From Patiriisocius marinus (GTDB lineage: Bacteria; Bacteroidota; Bacteroidia; Flavobacteriales; Flavobacteriaceae): a stretch of DNA of 64,000 bases. The notes beneath the pieces were generated by a model, which searched no databases, was not told the DNA's origin, and saw nothing but the letters and a program-made list of their open reading frames with translations. Shown piece after piece: positions 16,069 to 25,156 of the stretch. The first letter of the stretch is position 1. Every line of letters starts with the position of its first letter. Where the stretch lies: contig NZ_BKCG01000002.1 in the NCBI RefSeq assembly GCF_008974325.1, positions 310,001 through 374,000 of the forward strand, in the 5' to 3' direction. Position numbers and translations under genes: made by a program.

Positions 16069-17970
16069 ATGACCGCATTTAAAGCATTAGGTCTTGATGA
16101 GCAATTGCTCCAAGCCATTACAGACATGGGTTTTGAAACCCCATCAGAAGTTCAAGAAGAAGCAATTCCATTATTATTAGACGAAGACAGAGATCTTGTT
16201 GCGCTAGCGCAAACTGGAACTGGAAAAACTGCAGCCTTTGGTTTCCCAATGTTGCAAAAAATTGACGTTGAAAGTAGAACTACTCAAGGACTTATATTAT
16301 CTCCTACACGTGAGTTGTGTATGCAGATTACTAACGAAATGAAAGCTTACGGTAAGTACAAAAAAGGACTTAACGTTGTCGCTATTTATGGTGGTGCTAG
16401 TATTACAGACCAAGCACGTAACATTAAAAAAGGAGCACAAGTAATTGTAGCAACTCCTGGCCGTATGAAAGATATGATTAGCCGTCGTATGATTGATATT
16501 TCTAAAATTCAGTACTGTGTACTTGATGAAGCAGATGAAATGTTAAACATGGGATTCTATGAAGATATCACTGAAATTTTATCACACTCACCAGAAGAGA
16601 AATCTACTTGGTTGTTTAGTGCTACAATGCCAAAAGAAGTTTCTACAATAGCTAAAAAGTTTATGCACGACCCTCTTGAGGTGACTGTAGGTTCTAAAAA
16701 CGTAGGTTCTGAAAATGTAGAGCACGAATATTTTATCGTTTCAGGTAGAGACCGTTATCCTGCATTAAAACGTTTAGCAGATGCAAATCCTGATATCTTT
16801 TCAGTAGTATTCTGTAGAACAAAGCGTGATACACAAAAAGTAGCAGAGCAATTAATTGCAGATGGATATAGCGCAGGAGCAATCCACGGAGATTTAAGTC
16901 AAAATCAACGTGATATTGTAATGAAGCAATTTAGAAATCGCCAAATCCAAATGTTAGTAGCAACTGATGTTGCTGCACGTGGAATTGATGTTGATGATAT
17001 TACTCACGTAATTAATTATCAATTACCTGACGAAATCGAGACATACACTCACCGTAGTGGACGTACAGGTCGTGCAGGTAAAAACGGAATCTCAATGGTT
17101 ATTGTAACTAAAAGTGAGGTACGTAAAATTAAAGGTCTTGAAAAGAAGCTTCAAAAAGCTTTTACTAAAAAAGATGTTCCTTCAGGAATGGAAATTTGTG
17201 AGAAGCAATTAATGCATCTTGCAAACAATATAAAAGCGACTGAAATTAATCATGATATAGATGCATATTTACCTCAAATTAATGCAGCTTTAGAAGATTT
17301 TTCTAAAGAAGAATTAATTAAGAAGTTTTTCTCTGTTGAGTTTACACGTTTTTATAACTACTATAACAAAGCAAAAGATATTAACCAATCTGCAGGTCCT
17401 GATCGTGAATATAGCGATGATACAGGTAGTACACGTTTCTTCTTAAATGTAGGAAATAAAGATGATTACGATTGGATGAGTCTTAAGGATATGTTGAAAG
17501 AAGTCTTAAACCTTGGTAAAGATGAGGTTTATAAAGTTGATGTAAAAGACAGTTTTTCATTTTTCAATGTAGATGAACAACATAAAGATTTAGTATTATC
17601 AGTATTTGCTGACTTCGAAATTGACGGTCGTAAAATTAATGTTGAAGAATCTACAGACAAAGGTCGTGGAGGTTCAAAAGGACGCGGTCGAAGTGGCGGC
17701 GGAGGTGGACGTAGTTACGGAGGCGGCGGAGGTCGTTCACGTGGTGGAAGAGATGGTGAACGTGGCGGTCGTAGCGGTGGAGGCTACAAAGGTAAATCTC
17801 GCAGTAGCGATGGTGGCGGACGCTCAAGAGGTGGAAGCAGCGAAGGTAGAAGTAGCGGAGGACGCAGCGAATCTCGTAGCGAAGGTGGTAAACCTAAGTT
17901 TTCAGGAAAAAGACGTGGAGGTTCTAGACCAGAAAGTGGCGGAACTGGCGGAAGACGTCGTAGAGGATAA
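16069..17970 (+). CDS. DEAD-box ATP-dependent RNA helicase with RGG-rich tail
   Basis: Unwinds RNA duplexes, probably in ribosome assembly or cold adaptation (DeaD/CsdA class). The 633-residue protein has a Q motif, Walker A AQTGTGKT (47-54), DEAD (153-156), SAT (184-186) and HRSGRTGRAG in the second RecA domain. A DbpA-like RNA-binding domain lies at about 460-530 (RFFLNVGNKDDYDWMSLKDML). Residues from about 535 to the end are almost only Gly, Arg, Ser and Lys. The gene has its own promoter and long leader and ends before a strong terminator. Confidence 0.95.
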   Translation: MTAFKALGLDEQLLQAITDMGFETPSEVQEEAIPLLLDEDRDLVALAQTGTGKTAAFGFPMLQKIDVESRTTQGLILSPTRELCMQITNEMKAYGKYKKGLNVVAIYGGASITDQARNIKKGAQVIVATPGRMKDMISRRMIDISKIQYCVLDEADEMLNMGFYEDITEILSHSPEEKSTWLFSATMPKEVSTIAKKFMHDPLEVTVGSKNVGSENVEHEYFIVSGRDRYPALKRLADANPDIFSVVFCRTKRDTQKVAEQLIADGYSAGAIHGDLSQNQRDIVMKQFRNRQIQMLVATDVAARGIDVDDITHVINYQLPDEIETYTHRSGRTGRAGKNGISMVIVTKSEVRKIKGLEKKLQKAFTKKDVPSGMEICEKQLMHLANNIKATEINHDIDAYLPQINAALEDFSKEELIKKFFSVEFTRFYNYYNKAKDINQSAGPDREYSDDTGSTRFFLNVGNKDDYDWMSLKDMLKEVLNLGKDEVYKVDVKDSFSFFNVDEQHKDLVLSVFADFEIDGRKINVEESTDKGRGGSKGRGRSGGGGGRSYGGGGGRSRGGRDGERGGRSGGGYKGKSRSSDGGGRSRGGSSEGRSSGGRSESRSEGGKPKFSGKRRGGSRPESGGTGGRRRRG

Positions 17971-18009
17971 TTTTTTTTTTCAGTTTTAATGCTGAAATTT
18001 TAAATAAAG

Positions 18010-18048
18010 AAGCTCAGTTAACTTGTTTGTTAATTGGGCTTTTTTTTA
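18010..18048 (+). terminator. Rho-independent terminator of the helicase gene
   Basis: AAGCTCAGTTAAC pairs with GTTAATTGGGCTT (two G-U pairs) around TTGTTT, followed by a run of T. Confidence 0.85.
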
Positions 18049-18136
18049 TTAGTTATTTGGTAGTTAGGATTTAAATTATTAGTTTTAAATTAAATAATAA
18101 TGGCTCCCCATAATTAATAAATTTAAATTCTTTTTT

Positions 18137-21082
18137 ATGAGGACACCTTTCGCACACCTTTCGCACACCTTTCGCACATTTTTTAGCACGTTATTTTTAG
18201 TCATTGCCAGTATGTCACTCTATGCGCAAAATAATGTTTTTTATAAAATAGAATTTAAAGAAGATCAAAGTGTTGAAATACTTAATACTTCTGTAAATAA
18301 TGATAATACCTTAAGCATTACAACTGACAAAGCTAATTTTAATTCATTTATAACTGGCAAACCCATATACAAATTTGAAAAAGCGTTCCCGCTCTTTACA
18401 ACACCTAGGTTACAACGTGTTTATCTTATTGAGGTTCCTGTAAGTTATAATATTACATCTTTTACTCAACGTACAGATGTAGAACAATTAGTACCTTACG
18501 AGGAAGAGGTGCCTATTTTATTATCAAACATAGAGCCTAATGATTATATCGAGAATTTACAAGAAGATAGACCAAATCCTTCACTAGATTTAATTAAAGC
18601 ACCCCTTGCTTGGTCAATAACCACAGGAGACCCAAATATTTATATTGGTATTATTGATGGCGATTTTTGGACTGGACACGAGGAATTGCAAGGCAAAGTT
18701 ATTACCAATCTTGATGATGAAAATCCAAATAGTAATTCTAACACAGCATTTAATTATCTTAAACACGGTACTCAAGTCTCTGCTGTTGCGGCAGGCAATA
18801 CTGATAATGGGTTAGGAATGGCAGCAATAGGTTACAATACAAGCATTGTAACAGCTGATGATTTTGGCAGTGTCAATAGAGTAAAAGAAATTTCATTAAT
18901 TCCAGGAGTAAAAGTTATTAACTGTAGTTGGATTAGACGATGTAGCTTTGATACATATGAGGATATAGCATATCAAGAAATTTTAGATAGTGGAGTATTA
19001 GTAGTTGCCGGAGCAGGAAATGGTCCCAATGGTGGTAGTTGTGGAGGAGGTCATGGATATGCTTACCCAGCATCTTATGACGCTGTAATTTCTGTAACAG
19101 GGGTAGGAAATAGGTACGATATTGGAGAAAATAACCCGTTGATAAATCCTCAGGGTGATTGGGATTTTGGTATAGTAAAATCTTGGTATGATTGTCATTA
19201 TTACAATCCAGATAATATACCAGTGGGATCACTTACACATAATGATAAAGTAAATGTCAGTGCTCCGGGTCTTTTTGTGCAATTAAGTTCTATTGAATCA
19301 CCTAGCATTCCTTTGACAGAGAAGTATGAATATGGAATAGGAACTTCAATGGCAGCTCCTTTTGTTTCTGGATTAGCTGCTTTAGTTTTTGCGGCAAACC
19401 CAAATTTAACAGCAGTTGAAGTAAAAGATATTATTGAATCTACAACAGATGATATATATCATATTCCACAAAACAGGAATGTAGATCCAAATTTAGATTT
19501 ACATGGAAAATTAGGAACGGGTCGCATTAATGCATTTAGAGCAGTAAAAAAAGCTAAATGCTCAGAAGTAGCTTCACCCGAAAAAGATTGGGCAATGCAG
19601 AACTCTAGATATGATATGTTTATAGAACCTGATATTTATACAGATGAGGTTTTTTGGCAAAGTGAAGATATTTGGGTACGTAATACAAATGATGGACAAC
19701 TAATACAAACTCATCAAAACCCAGAATTTGATCCTTCGGAACCTAATTATGCTTATGTTGAAGTAACTAATAATAGCTGTTGGGAAACGCAAGAAAATGA
19801 ATTTACTACTGTTACACTTTATTGGGCAAAAGCAAGCACCTCACTTTCCTGGCCAAATAATTGGGACGGTTCTACTACAATCCCAAATCCAAACGGAGGA
19901 GCACCTATAGAATTGGGTGGCGTTGTTGGTACTATGCAAATTCCTAGTTTAAAAATTGGACAATCTAAAATTTTAGAATTTCCTTGGTTAATTCCTAATC
20001 CAGAGGATTATATAGATATTAATCCTAATCCTTGGCATTTTTGTTTACTTGCAAGAATTACATCTCACGATGACCCTATGGCAATAGCAGAAACTGATGC
20101 TATTACATTAAATGTTAAAAATAATAATAACTTAGCTTGGAAAAATACAACAATAGTCGATTTAAGAACTATGGTAGATGCAACAGTGGGTGGGGTTATT
20201 GCTATTGCAAATAATACTGATGTAGCTAAATCTTATATATTAGAATTAAGGCCAAAAGCAGATGAGTTAGGGAAACCATTGCATGAGGAAGCCGAAATTA
20301 CGGTAACTTTAGATGCTAATTTATTGGCCGCTTGGCAGGGAGGTGGTAGTTTATCTCAGGATTTATCACTACAATTTTTAGTAAATAAAAAAACTGTAGA
20401 TGGATCACTTGCACAATTACAGAATATTCAATTAGCACCTGGTGAAATAACAACCGCATATATCAGTTTTAATTTTCTTACTCAAGAATTAACCGATAAG
20501 AAAAAGTTTGTTTATGAAGTGGTGCAAAGAGATGCAGTAACAAATGAGATTATAGGTGGGGAAACCTATATAGTACGTAAAGATGAAAGACCAATTTTTA
20601 CAGCAAATGCAGGAGCGGACAAAGAGATTGAAAAAAATGAAAATGTAACACTGCAAGCCTCAGTAATTGACGAGAATGCTACATATAATTGGTATGACCC
20701 ACAAGGAACACTTATATATACAGGAACTGATTTTACACTTTCTCCAGATATTACAAAGAAGTATAAGTTAGAAATTATTTCAGATATAGATGGATTAAAA
20801 GATTATGATGAAGTTGAGGTTGTTGTAAATCCATATAAGATAGAATCTATTTCGCCTAATCCAGTTTCTAATGTTGCCACAATAGCCTATGATGCAGAAC
20901 TAGCAAACTCCGCATATTTACGTGTTGTTAATACTAATACTGGTAATGAGTATAATTACATACTCGACATTAATGAAACCGAATACGTAATTGATACAAC
21001 ATTATTTACGATAGGTTCTTACGTGGTCGCACTTATATGCAATGGCGAATTTCAAACATCTAAAATTTTAGTTAAACAATAA
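18137..21082 (+). CDS. Secreted subtilisin-like (S8) serine protease with T9SS sorting domain
   Basis: A 981-residue secreted protease. The signal peptide (about 1-31, ending LYAQ) is followed by a pro-region, then the S8 catalytic domain with Asp174 (IIDGD), His210 (KHGTQVSAVAAG), oxyanion Asn295 (VAGAGN) and Ser404 (GTSMAAP). Beta-rich domains follow, and the last 80 residues (ISPNPVSNVATI...SKILVKQ) form a type A sorting domain for type IX export. Directly after the start codon are three perfect 11-base repeats inside the signal peptide. It is 11 bases from the next gene, also a T9SS cargo. Confidence 0.93.
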   Translation: MRTPFAHLSHTFRTFFSTLFLVIASMSLYAQNNVFYKIEFKEDQSVEILNTSVNNDNTLSITTDKANFNSFITGKPIYKFEKAFPLFTTPRLQRVYLIEVPVSYNITSFTQRTDVEQLVPYEEEVPILLSNIEPNDYIENLQEDRPNPSLDLIKAPLAWSITTGDPNIYIGIIDGDFWTGHEELQGKVITNLDDENPNSNSNTAFNYLKHGTQVSAVAAGNTDNGLGMAAIGYNTSIVTADDFGSVNRVKEISLIPGVKVINCSWIRRCSFDTYEDIAYQEILDSGVLVVAGAGNGPNGGSCGGGHGYAYPASYDAVISVTGVGNRYDIGENNPLINPQGDWDFGIVKSWYDCHYYNPDNIPVGSLTHNDKVNVSAPGLFVQLSSIESPSIPLTEKYEYGIGTSMAAPFVSGLAALVFAANPNLTAVEVKDIIESTTDDIYHIPQNRNVDPNLDLHGKLGTGRINAFRAVKKAKCSEVASPEKDWAMQNSRYDMFIEPDIYTDEVFWQSEDIWVRNTNDGQLIQTHQNPEFDPSEPNYAYVEVTNNSCWETQENEFTTVTLYWAKASTSLSWPNNWDGSTTIPNPNGGAPIELGGVVGTMQIPSLKIGQSKILEFPWLIPNPEDYIDINPNPWHFCLLARITSHDDPMAIAETDAITLNVKNNNNLAWKNTTIVDLRTMVDATVGGVIAIANNTDVAKSYILELRPKADELGKPLHEEAEITVTLDANLLAAWQGGGSLSQDLSLQFLVNKKTVDGSLAQLQNIQLAPGEITTAYISFNFLTQELTDKKKFVYEVVQRDAVTNEIIGGETYIVRKDERPIFTANAGADKEIEKNENVTLQASVIDENATYNWYDPQGTLIYTGTDFTLSPDITKKYKLEIISDIDGLKDYDEVEVVVNPYKIESISPNPVSNVATIAYDAELANSAYLRVVNTNTGNEYNYILDINETEYVIDTTLFTIGSYVVALICNGEFQTSKILVKQ
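18143..18175 (+). repeat. Three tandem 11-bp repeats at the start of the protease gene
   Basis: The unit ACACCTTTCGC occurs three times in a row without mismatch, starting 6 bases into the coding region. Because 11 is not a multiple of three, a change of one unit shifts the frame. I worked out both cases: two copies lead to a TAG after 12 codons, four copies to a TAG after 24 codons. Only the present number keeps the protease in frame among these. Confidence 0.9.
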
Positions 21083-21093
21083 AATCTCTTATT

Positions 21094-21831
21094 ATGAAAA
21101 ATATATTTTTAGTTTTGATAAGTCTGTTCTCTTTACAGCAGGTAGTGTCTCAAAATCCAGATCCGCAGTTGTTTGAAAATATTTGGTATTTAACTAGTTT
21201 GACTATCGAAGGTTCACCAATAGAATTTCCTGAAAACAGCGAGTTTACTCCACCAGATTTAAATTTTGATTTAAATAGTGGAGATGTAACATTATTTACT
21301 TGTAATTGTTATTGTCACGAAAGCGACGGCGTTTTATTTGTTTCAGGGTTTTTTACATTGCCAAATGGTTTACCTTTTTTAATTGATGTTGGTTGTCCTA
21401 TTTCAGAAAACATGAATTTCCATGATATTTATTTCGATGATTTTTTTCAACATGAAATACCCGAAGTTAGCAATCCAATAGCCTATGAAATTTTAACAGA
21501 TAGCGATGGCAATAAACAACTTACGCTAACCAACAGCAATGGAGATATTGCCGTGTATGGCGATCAGTTATTACTTACTTTAGAAAATACGGCAGCTACT
21601 TTTTCACTAGTTACAAATCCTGTACAAAATAATTTAGAGTTACAATTTCCAAATGCTACTCAAAACCGAGCTGTGCAGATTTATGATATTACAGGGAAAT
21701 TGGTTAAGTCAACAACTTCAAACCAAGAGACTAATTTAAAATTTGATGTTTCTGTATTAGAAGGTGGAATGTATTTAGTAGTTGTTGCTGAAGGAACCAA
21801 AAAAAGTATTCGTAAATTCATAAAAAGATAA
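21094..21831 (+). CDS. Secreted protein of unknown function with T9SS sorting domain
   Basis: A 245-residue secreted protein: signal peptide (about 1-19, ending VVSQ), a domain of about 140 residues that I do not recognise, with a cysteine cluster CNCYC (near residue 70) and one more Cys near 107, and a C-terminal sorting domain (about 165-245; NPVQNNLELQF...YDITGKLVKS...YLVVV). The gene starts 11 bases after the protease stop, so the two are co-transcribed and both go to the type IX route. It might be an inhibitor, partner or substrate of the protease, but that is only context. Confidence 0.8.
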   Translation: MKNIFLVLISLFSLQQVVSQNPDPQLFENIWYLTSLTIEGSPIEFPENSEFTPPDLNFDLNSGDVTLFTCNCYCHESDGVLFVSGFFTLPNGLPFLIDVGCPISENMNFHDIYFDDFFQHEIPEVSNPIAYEILTDSDGNKQLTLTNSNGDIAVYGDQLLLTLENTAATFSLVTNPVQNNLELQFPNATQNRAVQIYDITGKLVKSTTSNQETNLKFDVSVLEGGMYLVVVAEGTKKSIRKFIKR

Positions 21832-21851
21832 AAATATAGTATTTTAATACT

Positions 21852-21889
21852 AAAGCCCATTCAATTTTAAATTGTCTGGGCTTAATTTG
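21852..21889 (+). terminator. Probable terminator after the T9SS cargo genes
   Basis: AAGCCCA and TGGGCTT enclose a second inner stem (CAATTT/AAATTG). The T-tract after it is short, so termination may be partial. Confidence 0.6.
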
Positions 21890-22006
21890 TATCTTAAAAT
21901 TTCAGCAGAAATTAGAACCACATTAAAATTTCCGAAGAAATCATCGCTTCATCGAAACTTTTGCACGTTATTATCGTCTATATAATTATATTTACAATTC
22001 TATCTT

Positions 22007-22771
22007 ATGAAAAAACTTCTATTTTTACTTTTAATTACCATCCCTGTTTTAAACATACAGGCGCAAGACATTATTTCTATAAAAGGAAAAGTGGAAAACG
22101 CTGCTGATGATAAGGTGCTAGAAAATGTGAATATTGTAAACCTTAATCAAGTTTGGGGTGCTACAACTGATAAAGAAGGAGATTTTGAAATTAGAGCAGC
22201 CGTAAATGATACGTTGTTTTTCTCGTATTTAGGTTTTAAATCTATTCGTGTAAGAGTTACAAATGATTGGGTTGCATACGGTGAAGTTAAAGTGAAAATG
22301 ACGGAACTTGGGATTGCACTTGAAGAGGTGTTGATTAAGCCAGTTACGCTTACAGGTTATGTAGAAGTTGATGCTCGTACTATTCCTATTTATGATAATT
22401 ACCGCTACCGTATTGAAGGTATAGGAAGTGGATATGAAGGTGGTTCATCACAACCAGGTGCTGTAAATAAAGTGTTAAGCGCTATTTTTAATCCAGCCGA
22501 TTTCCTTTATAATGTTTTTGGTAAACGACCAAGGCAGATGAAAAAACTGCGACAAATGAAAGAGAATGACGAAATTAGAAATTTACTAAACAGTAAGTTT
22601 GATAGAGAAACTTTAATGGCTGTTTTGCAATTAGAACGTTTAGATATTGACGAAATATTAAATAATTGTAGCTATTCTTCAGATTTTATTAAAACGGCTA
22701 ATGATCTTCAAATCTTAGATGCAATAAGCGAATGCTACGAAGAGTATCGTGTTTTAAATCGCGATAAGTAA
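22007..22771 (+). CDS. Exported protein with carboxypeptidase-regulatory-like domain
   Basis: A 254-residue protein with a signal peptide (about 1-19, ending IQAQ). Residues about 22-105 form a CarboxypepD_reg-like beta-sandwich (ISIKGKVENA...WGATTDKEGDFEIRAAVNDTLFFSYLGFKS), the module found at the N-terminus of SusC/TonB-dependent receptors, but no barrel follows. The C-terminal part (150-250) is helical and charged (RPRQMKKLRQMKENDEIRNLL). Such stand-alone proteins are common in flavobacteria and are of unknown function. Confidence 0.82.
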   Translation: MKKLLFLLLITIPVLNIQAQDIISIKGKVENAADDKVLENVNIVNLNQVWGATTDKEGDFEIRAAVNDTLFFSYLGFKSIRVRVTNDWVAYGEVKVKMTELGIALEEVLIKPVTLTGYVEVDARTIPIYDNYRYRIEGIGSGYEGGSSQPGAVNKVLSAIFNPADFLYNVFGKRPRQMKKLRQMKENDEIRNLLNSKFDRETLMAVLQLERLDIDEILNNCSYSSDFIKTANDLQILDAISECYEEYRVLNRDK

Positions 22772-22827
22772 TCTTATAATTTTCATAACGCTAAGCATTA
22801 GCTTATGCGATTTTATTATATTTCGCT

Positions 22828-24189
22828 ATGGAACAAATAATAGCGAGACAACGTACCTTTTTCAATACACAAGCTACTAAGGATTTGAAATTTAGAATAA
22901 CGCAACTTGAAAAGTTAGAGCGAATTTTAAAAAATAATATCCCAGCTTTAGATGATGCGATTTTCAAAGATTTTAAAAAGAGTGCTTTTGAAAATTATCT
23001 AACCGAGTTGGCTTTATTATTCCACGATATTAAAGATGCTAAAAATAACCTTAGACGTTGGTCTCGAAAACGAAAGGTATCTACAAACATTACTAATTTT
23101 CCTGCAAGTAGTTATATTATTCCTGAACCTTTAGGGGTTTGTCTTGTAATGGGCGCTTGGAATTACCCTTATCAACTTTCATTTGCTCCAGTAATAGCAG
23201 CAATAGCAGCGGGTAATACAGTTGTGTTAAAACCTAGCGAATTACCCTCAAACACCTCGGCGATAATTGCAAAGCTTGTAAACGAAAATTTTGATCCTAA
23301 GGTTTTTAAAGTTGTTGAAGGAGGAATTCCCGAAACAACGGAGTTGTTAGAACAAAAATTTGATAAAATATTTTTTACTGGAAGTACTAAAGTTGGTACA
23401 ATTGTCTACAAAGCTGCAGCCAAGTATTTGACTCCTGTAACGTTAGAGTTAGGGGGTAAGAGCCCTGCTTTTATTTTGAAAGATGCTAACTTAAAAATGG
23501 CGGCAAAGCGATTAATTTGGGCTAAATATTTAAATGCTGGACAAACGTGTATAGCTCCAGACTATGTTTTAGTTGACAATAACGTAGCATCTAAATTTCT
23601 GGAATATTGCAAAGCCGAAATTTTAAAGGCTGATTACTCGTTCGATAATGGAAATTTTCTTCAAATTATCAATGATTCTAATTTTGATAGGTTGACAAGA
23701 ATGCTAGATATTTCTAAAATTTATCACGGTGGAAAAACTGATAAAGCCGATAGATATATAGAGCCTACAATATTGAACAATGTCTCGTTTAATGATGCTT
23801 GTATGCAAGAAGAAATTTTTGGTCCCATTTTACCAATCATAGCCTATGACAATTTAGACGACGTATTTCCAAAAGTAAGAGCGCTTTCAAAGCCATTGTC
23901 TTGTTATATTTTTACAAGCAGTTCTAAAACTAAAAAACGTTTAATGAATGAGTTTTCATTTGGTGGTGGAGCAATTAATGACGCTGTAATGCATATTTCT
24001 AATTCTAATTTACCTTTTGGAGGTGTAGGTGATAGTGGAATAGGGAATTATCATGGTGAGGCTGGTTTTAAAGCTTTCTCTCACTATAAAAGCATTCTTG
24101 ATAAACCAACTTGGTTAGAACTTCCATTAAAGTACAGTCCATACTCTAAAGGTAAGTTATCACTATTAAAACGCTTAATGAATTTCTAA
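22828..24189 (+). CDS. Aldehyde dehydrogenase
   Basis: A 453-residue NAD(P)-dependent aldehyde dehydrogenase of the short class that includes fatty aldehyde dehydrogenases. Catalytic residues are in place: Asn112 (WNYPYQL), Lys135 (KPSE), Glu207 (LELGGKSP) and Cys241 (GQTC). The C-terminal SNLPFGGVGDSGIGNYHGEAGF is typical. The natural substrate cannot be read from sequence; long-chain aldehydes are the likely class. The next gene follows after 4 bases. Confidence 0.92.
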   Translation: MEQIIARQRTFFNTQATKDLKFRITQLEKLERILKNNIPALDDAIFKDFKKSAFENYLTELALLFHDIKDAKNNLRRWSRKRKVSTNITNFPASSYIIPEPLGVCLVMGAWNYPYQLSFAPVIAAIAAGNTVVLKPSELPSNTSAIIAKLVNENFDPKVFKVVEGGIPETTELLEQKFDKIFFTGSTKVGTIVYKAAAKYLTPVTLELGGKSPAFILKDANLKMAAKRLIWAKYLNAGQTCIAPDYVLVDNNVASKFLEYCKAEILKADYSFDNGNFLQIINDSNFDRLTRMLDISKIYHGGKTDKADRYIEPTILNNVSFNDACMQEEIFGPILPIIAYDNLDDVFPKVRALSKPLSCYIFTSSSKTKKRLMNEFSFGGGAINDAVMHISNSNLPFGGVGDSGIGNYHGEAGFKAFSHYKSILDKPTWLELPLKYSPYSKGKLSLLKRLMNF

Positions 24190-24193
24190 ATTT

Positions 24194-24517
24194 ATGCTTC
24201 AAACTGTAGTACATTACTCGCTTCATTTTATTGCGCCCATTGCAATAGGTTACTTTTTCTTTCCTAATCATTGGGTGAAAGTGGTATTGATACTTTGGGC
24301 AACGATGTTTATTGATTTAGACCATCTATTAGCGTCACCAATTTTTGATCCAAATAGATGTAGTGTTGGTTTTCACCTATTACATAGCTATTGGGCTTTT
24401 GCTTTTTATGTTTTATTCTTGTTTTTTAAGAAGACCCGAATAATTGGTATAGGTTTAGTAATGCACATTTTGACTGATGCGCTAGATTGTTACTGGATGG
24501 GTTTACCGTTGCTTTAG
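24194..24517 (+). CDS. DUF6122 family membrane protein
   Basis: A 107-residue protein with about three to four hydrophobic helices and polar motifs inside or next to them: a His near residue 11, IDLDHLLA (41-48), HLLHSYWA (61-68) and HILTD (91-95). This His/Asp pattern recalls YdjM/YfhO-type membrane metal-dependent hydrolases, and the protein fits the DUF6122 family. It is 4 bases downstream of the aldehyde dehydrogenase gene and likely co-transcribed. No reaction is known. Confidence 0.78.
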   Translation: MLQTVVHYSLHFIAPIAIGYFFFPNHWVKVVLILWATMFIDLDHLLASPIFDPNRCSVGFHLLHSYWAFAFYVLFLFFKKTRIIGIGLVMHILTDALDCYWMGLPLL

Positions 24518-24533
24518 AGTAATTATTTAAGGT

Positions 24534-25007
24534 TTATTGATGGTGATAAGGTTCATTTCTAAGTATTGTAAAACCTCTATATAATTGTTCAATAAAGAAA
24601 GGGCGCACCATTTGGTGGGAGAATGTCATAGAGGATAACGATAACTTACCATTTGCTCTACTGTAAATTTCTTCACTAAAACCATATGGGCCGCCAATTA
24701 CAAAGACAAGATTTTTTAAACCGCTATTCATTTTCTTTTGAAGAAATTTTGAAAAACCTACAGAAGTATAGGTTTTACCATTTTCATCAAGCAAAATTAT
24801 AGTATCACTATTTTCTACTCTTTTTAATATTTCATCACCCTCAGCAACTTTTTGTTGTGATTCACTTAAGTTTTTGGAATTTTTAATATCAGGAATAATT
24901 TCAAATGTAAAATTGATGTAGTGTGATAGACGTTTTATATACATATCAGTAAGTTCGATTATGTTTTTGTCGTCTGTTTTTCCTATAGCAAAAAGGGTGA
25001 CCTTCAT
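24534..25007 (-). CDS. rlmH: 23S rRNA (pseudouridine-1915 N3) methyltransferase RlmH
   Basis: Methylates pseudouridine 1915 in helix 69 of 23S rRNA on assembled 70S ribosomes. The 157-residue SPOUT enzyme has LLDENGKTYTSVGFSKFL, FVIGGPYGF and the invariant C-terminal block FSHQMVRPFFIEQLYRGF...EPYHH. Length is normal. A -7 element (TATTTTTG on the minus strand, 25024-25031) lies just upstream. It is convergent with the DUF6122 gene. Confidence 0.96.
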   Translation of the reverse strand: MKVTLFAIGKTDDKNIIELTDMYIKRLSHYINFTFEIIPDIKNSKNLSESQQKVAEGDEILKRVENSDTIILLDENGKTYTSVGFSKFLQKKMNSGLKNLVFVIGGPYGFSEEIYSRANGKLSLSSMTFSHQMVRPFFIEQLYRGFTILRNEPYHHQ

Positions 25008-25023
25008 AGAATTTTTTAAAATT

Positions 25024-25031
25024 CAAAAATA
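25024..25031 (-). promoter_or_regulatory. -7 promoter element of rlmH
   Basis: TATTTTTG on the minus strand, 16 bases before the rlmH ATG. It is a full match to TAnnTTTG; no clear -33 is seen. Confidence 0.45.
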
Positions 25032-25156
25032 GTAAGATATTTAAGATGTAAAATAAAATAGTACAATTTCTAAATCGTTCAAATTTAGGTTAAAAATTAG
25101 TGTTGTATGATTATGGTGTGCTTGCGTTTTTTTAACTTAGCAGAAAATAGATTCAG

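Noticed and set aside
17606-17989. Open frame of 127 codons in the second frame of the helicase tail
   Set aside because: It lies inside the Gly/Arg-rich repeat coding region, where biased codons keep other frames open. Its Val/Glu/Ala-rich product is an artefact of the repeat.
18933-19232. Antisense open frames inside the subtilase gene
   Set aside because: They lie opposite a clear coding region with intact catalytic motifs, and their products are low-complexity His/Leu-rich shadows.
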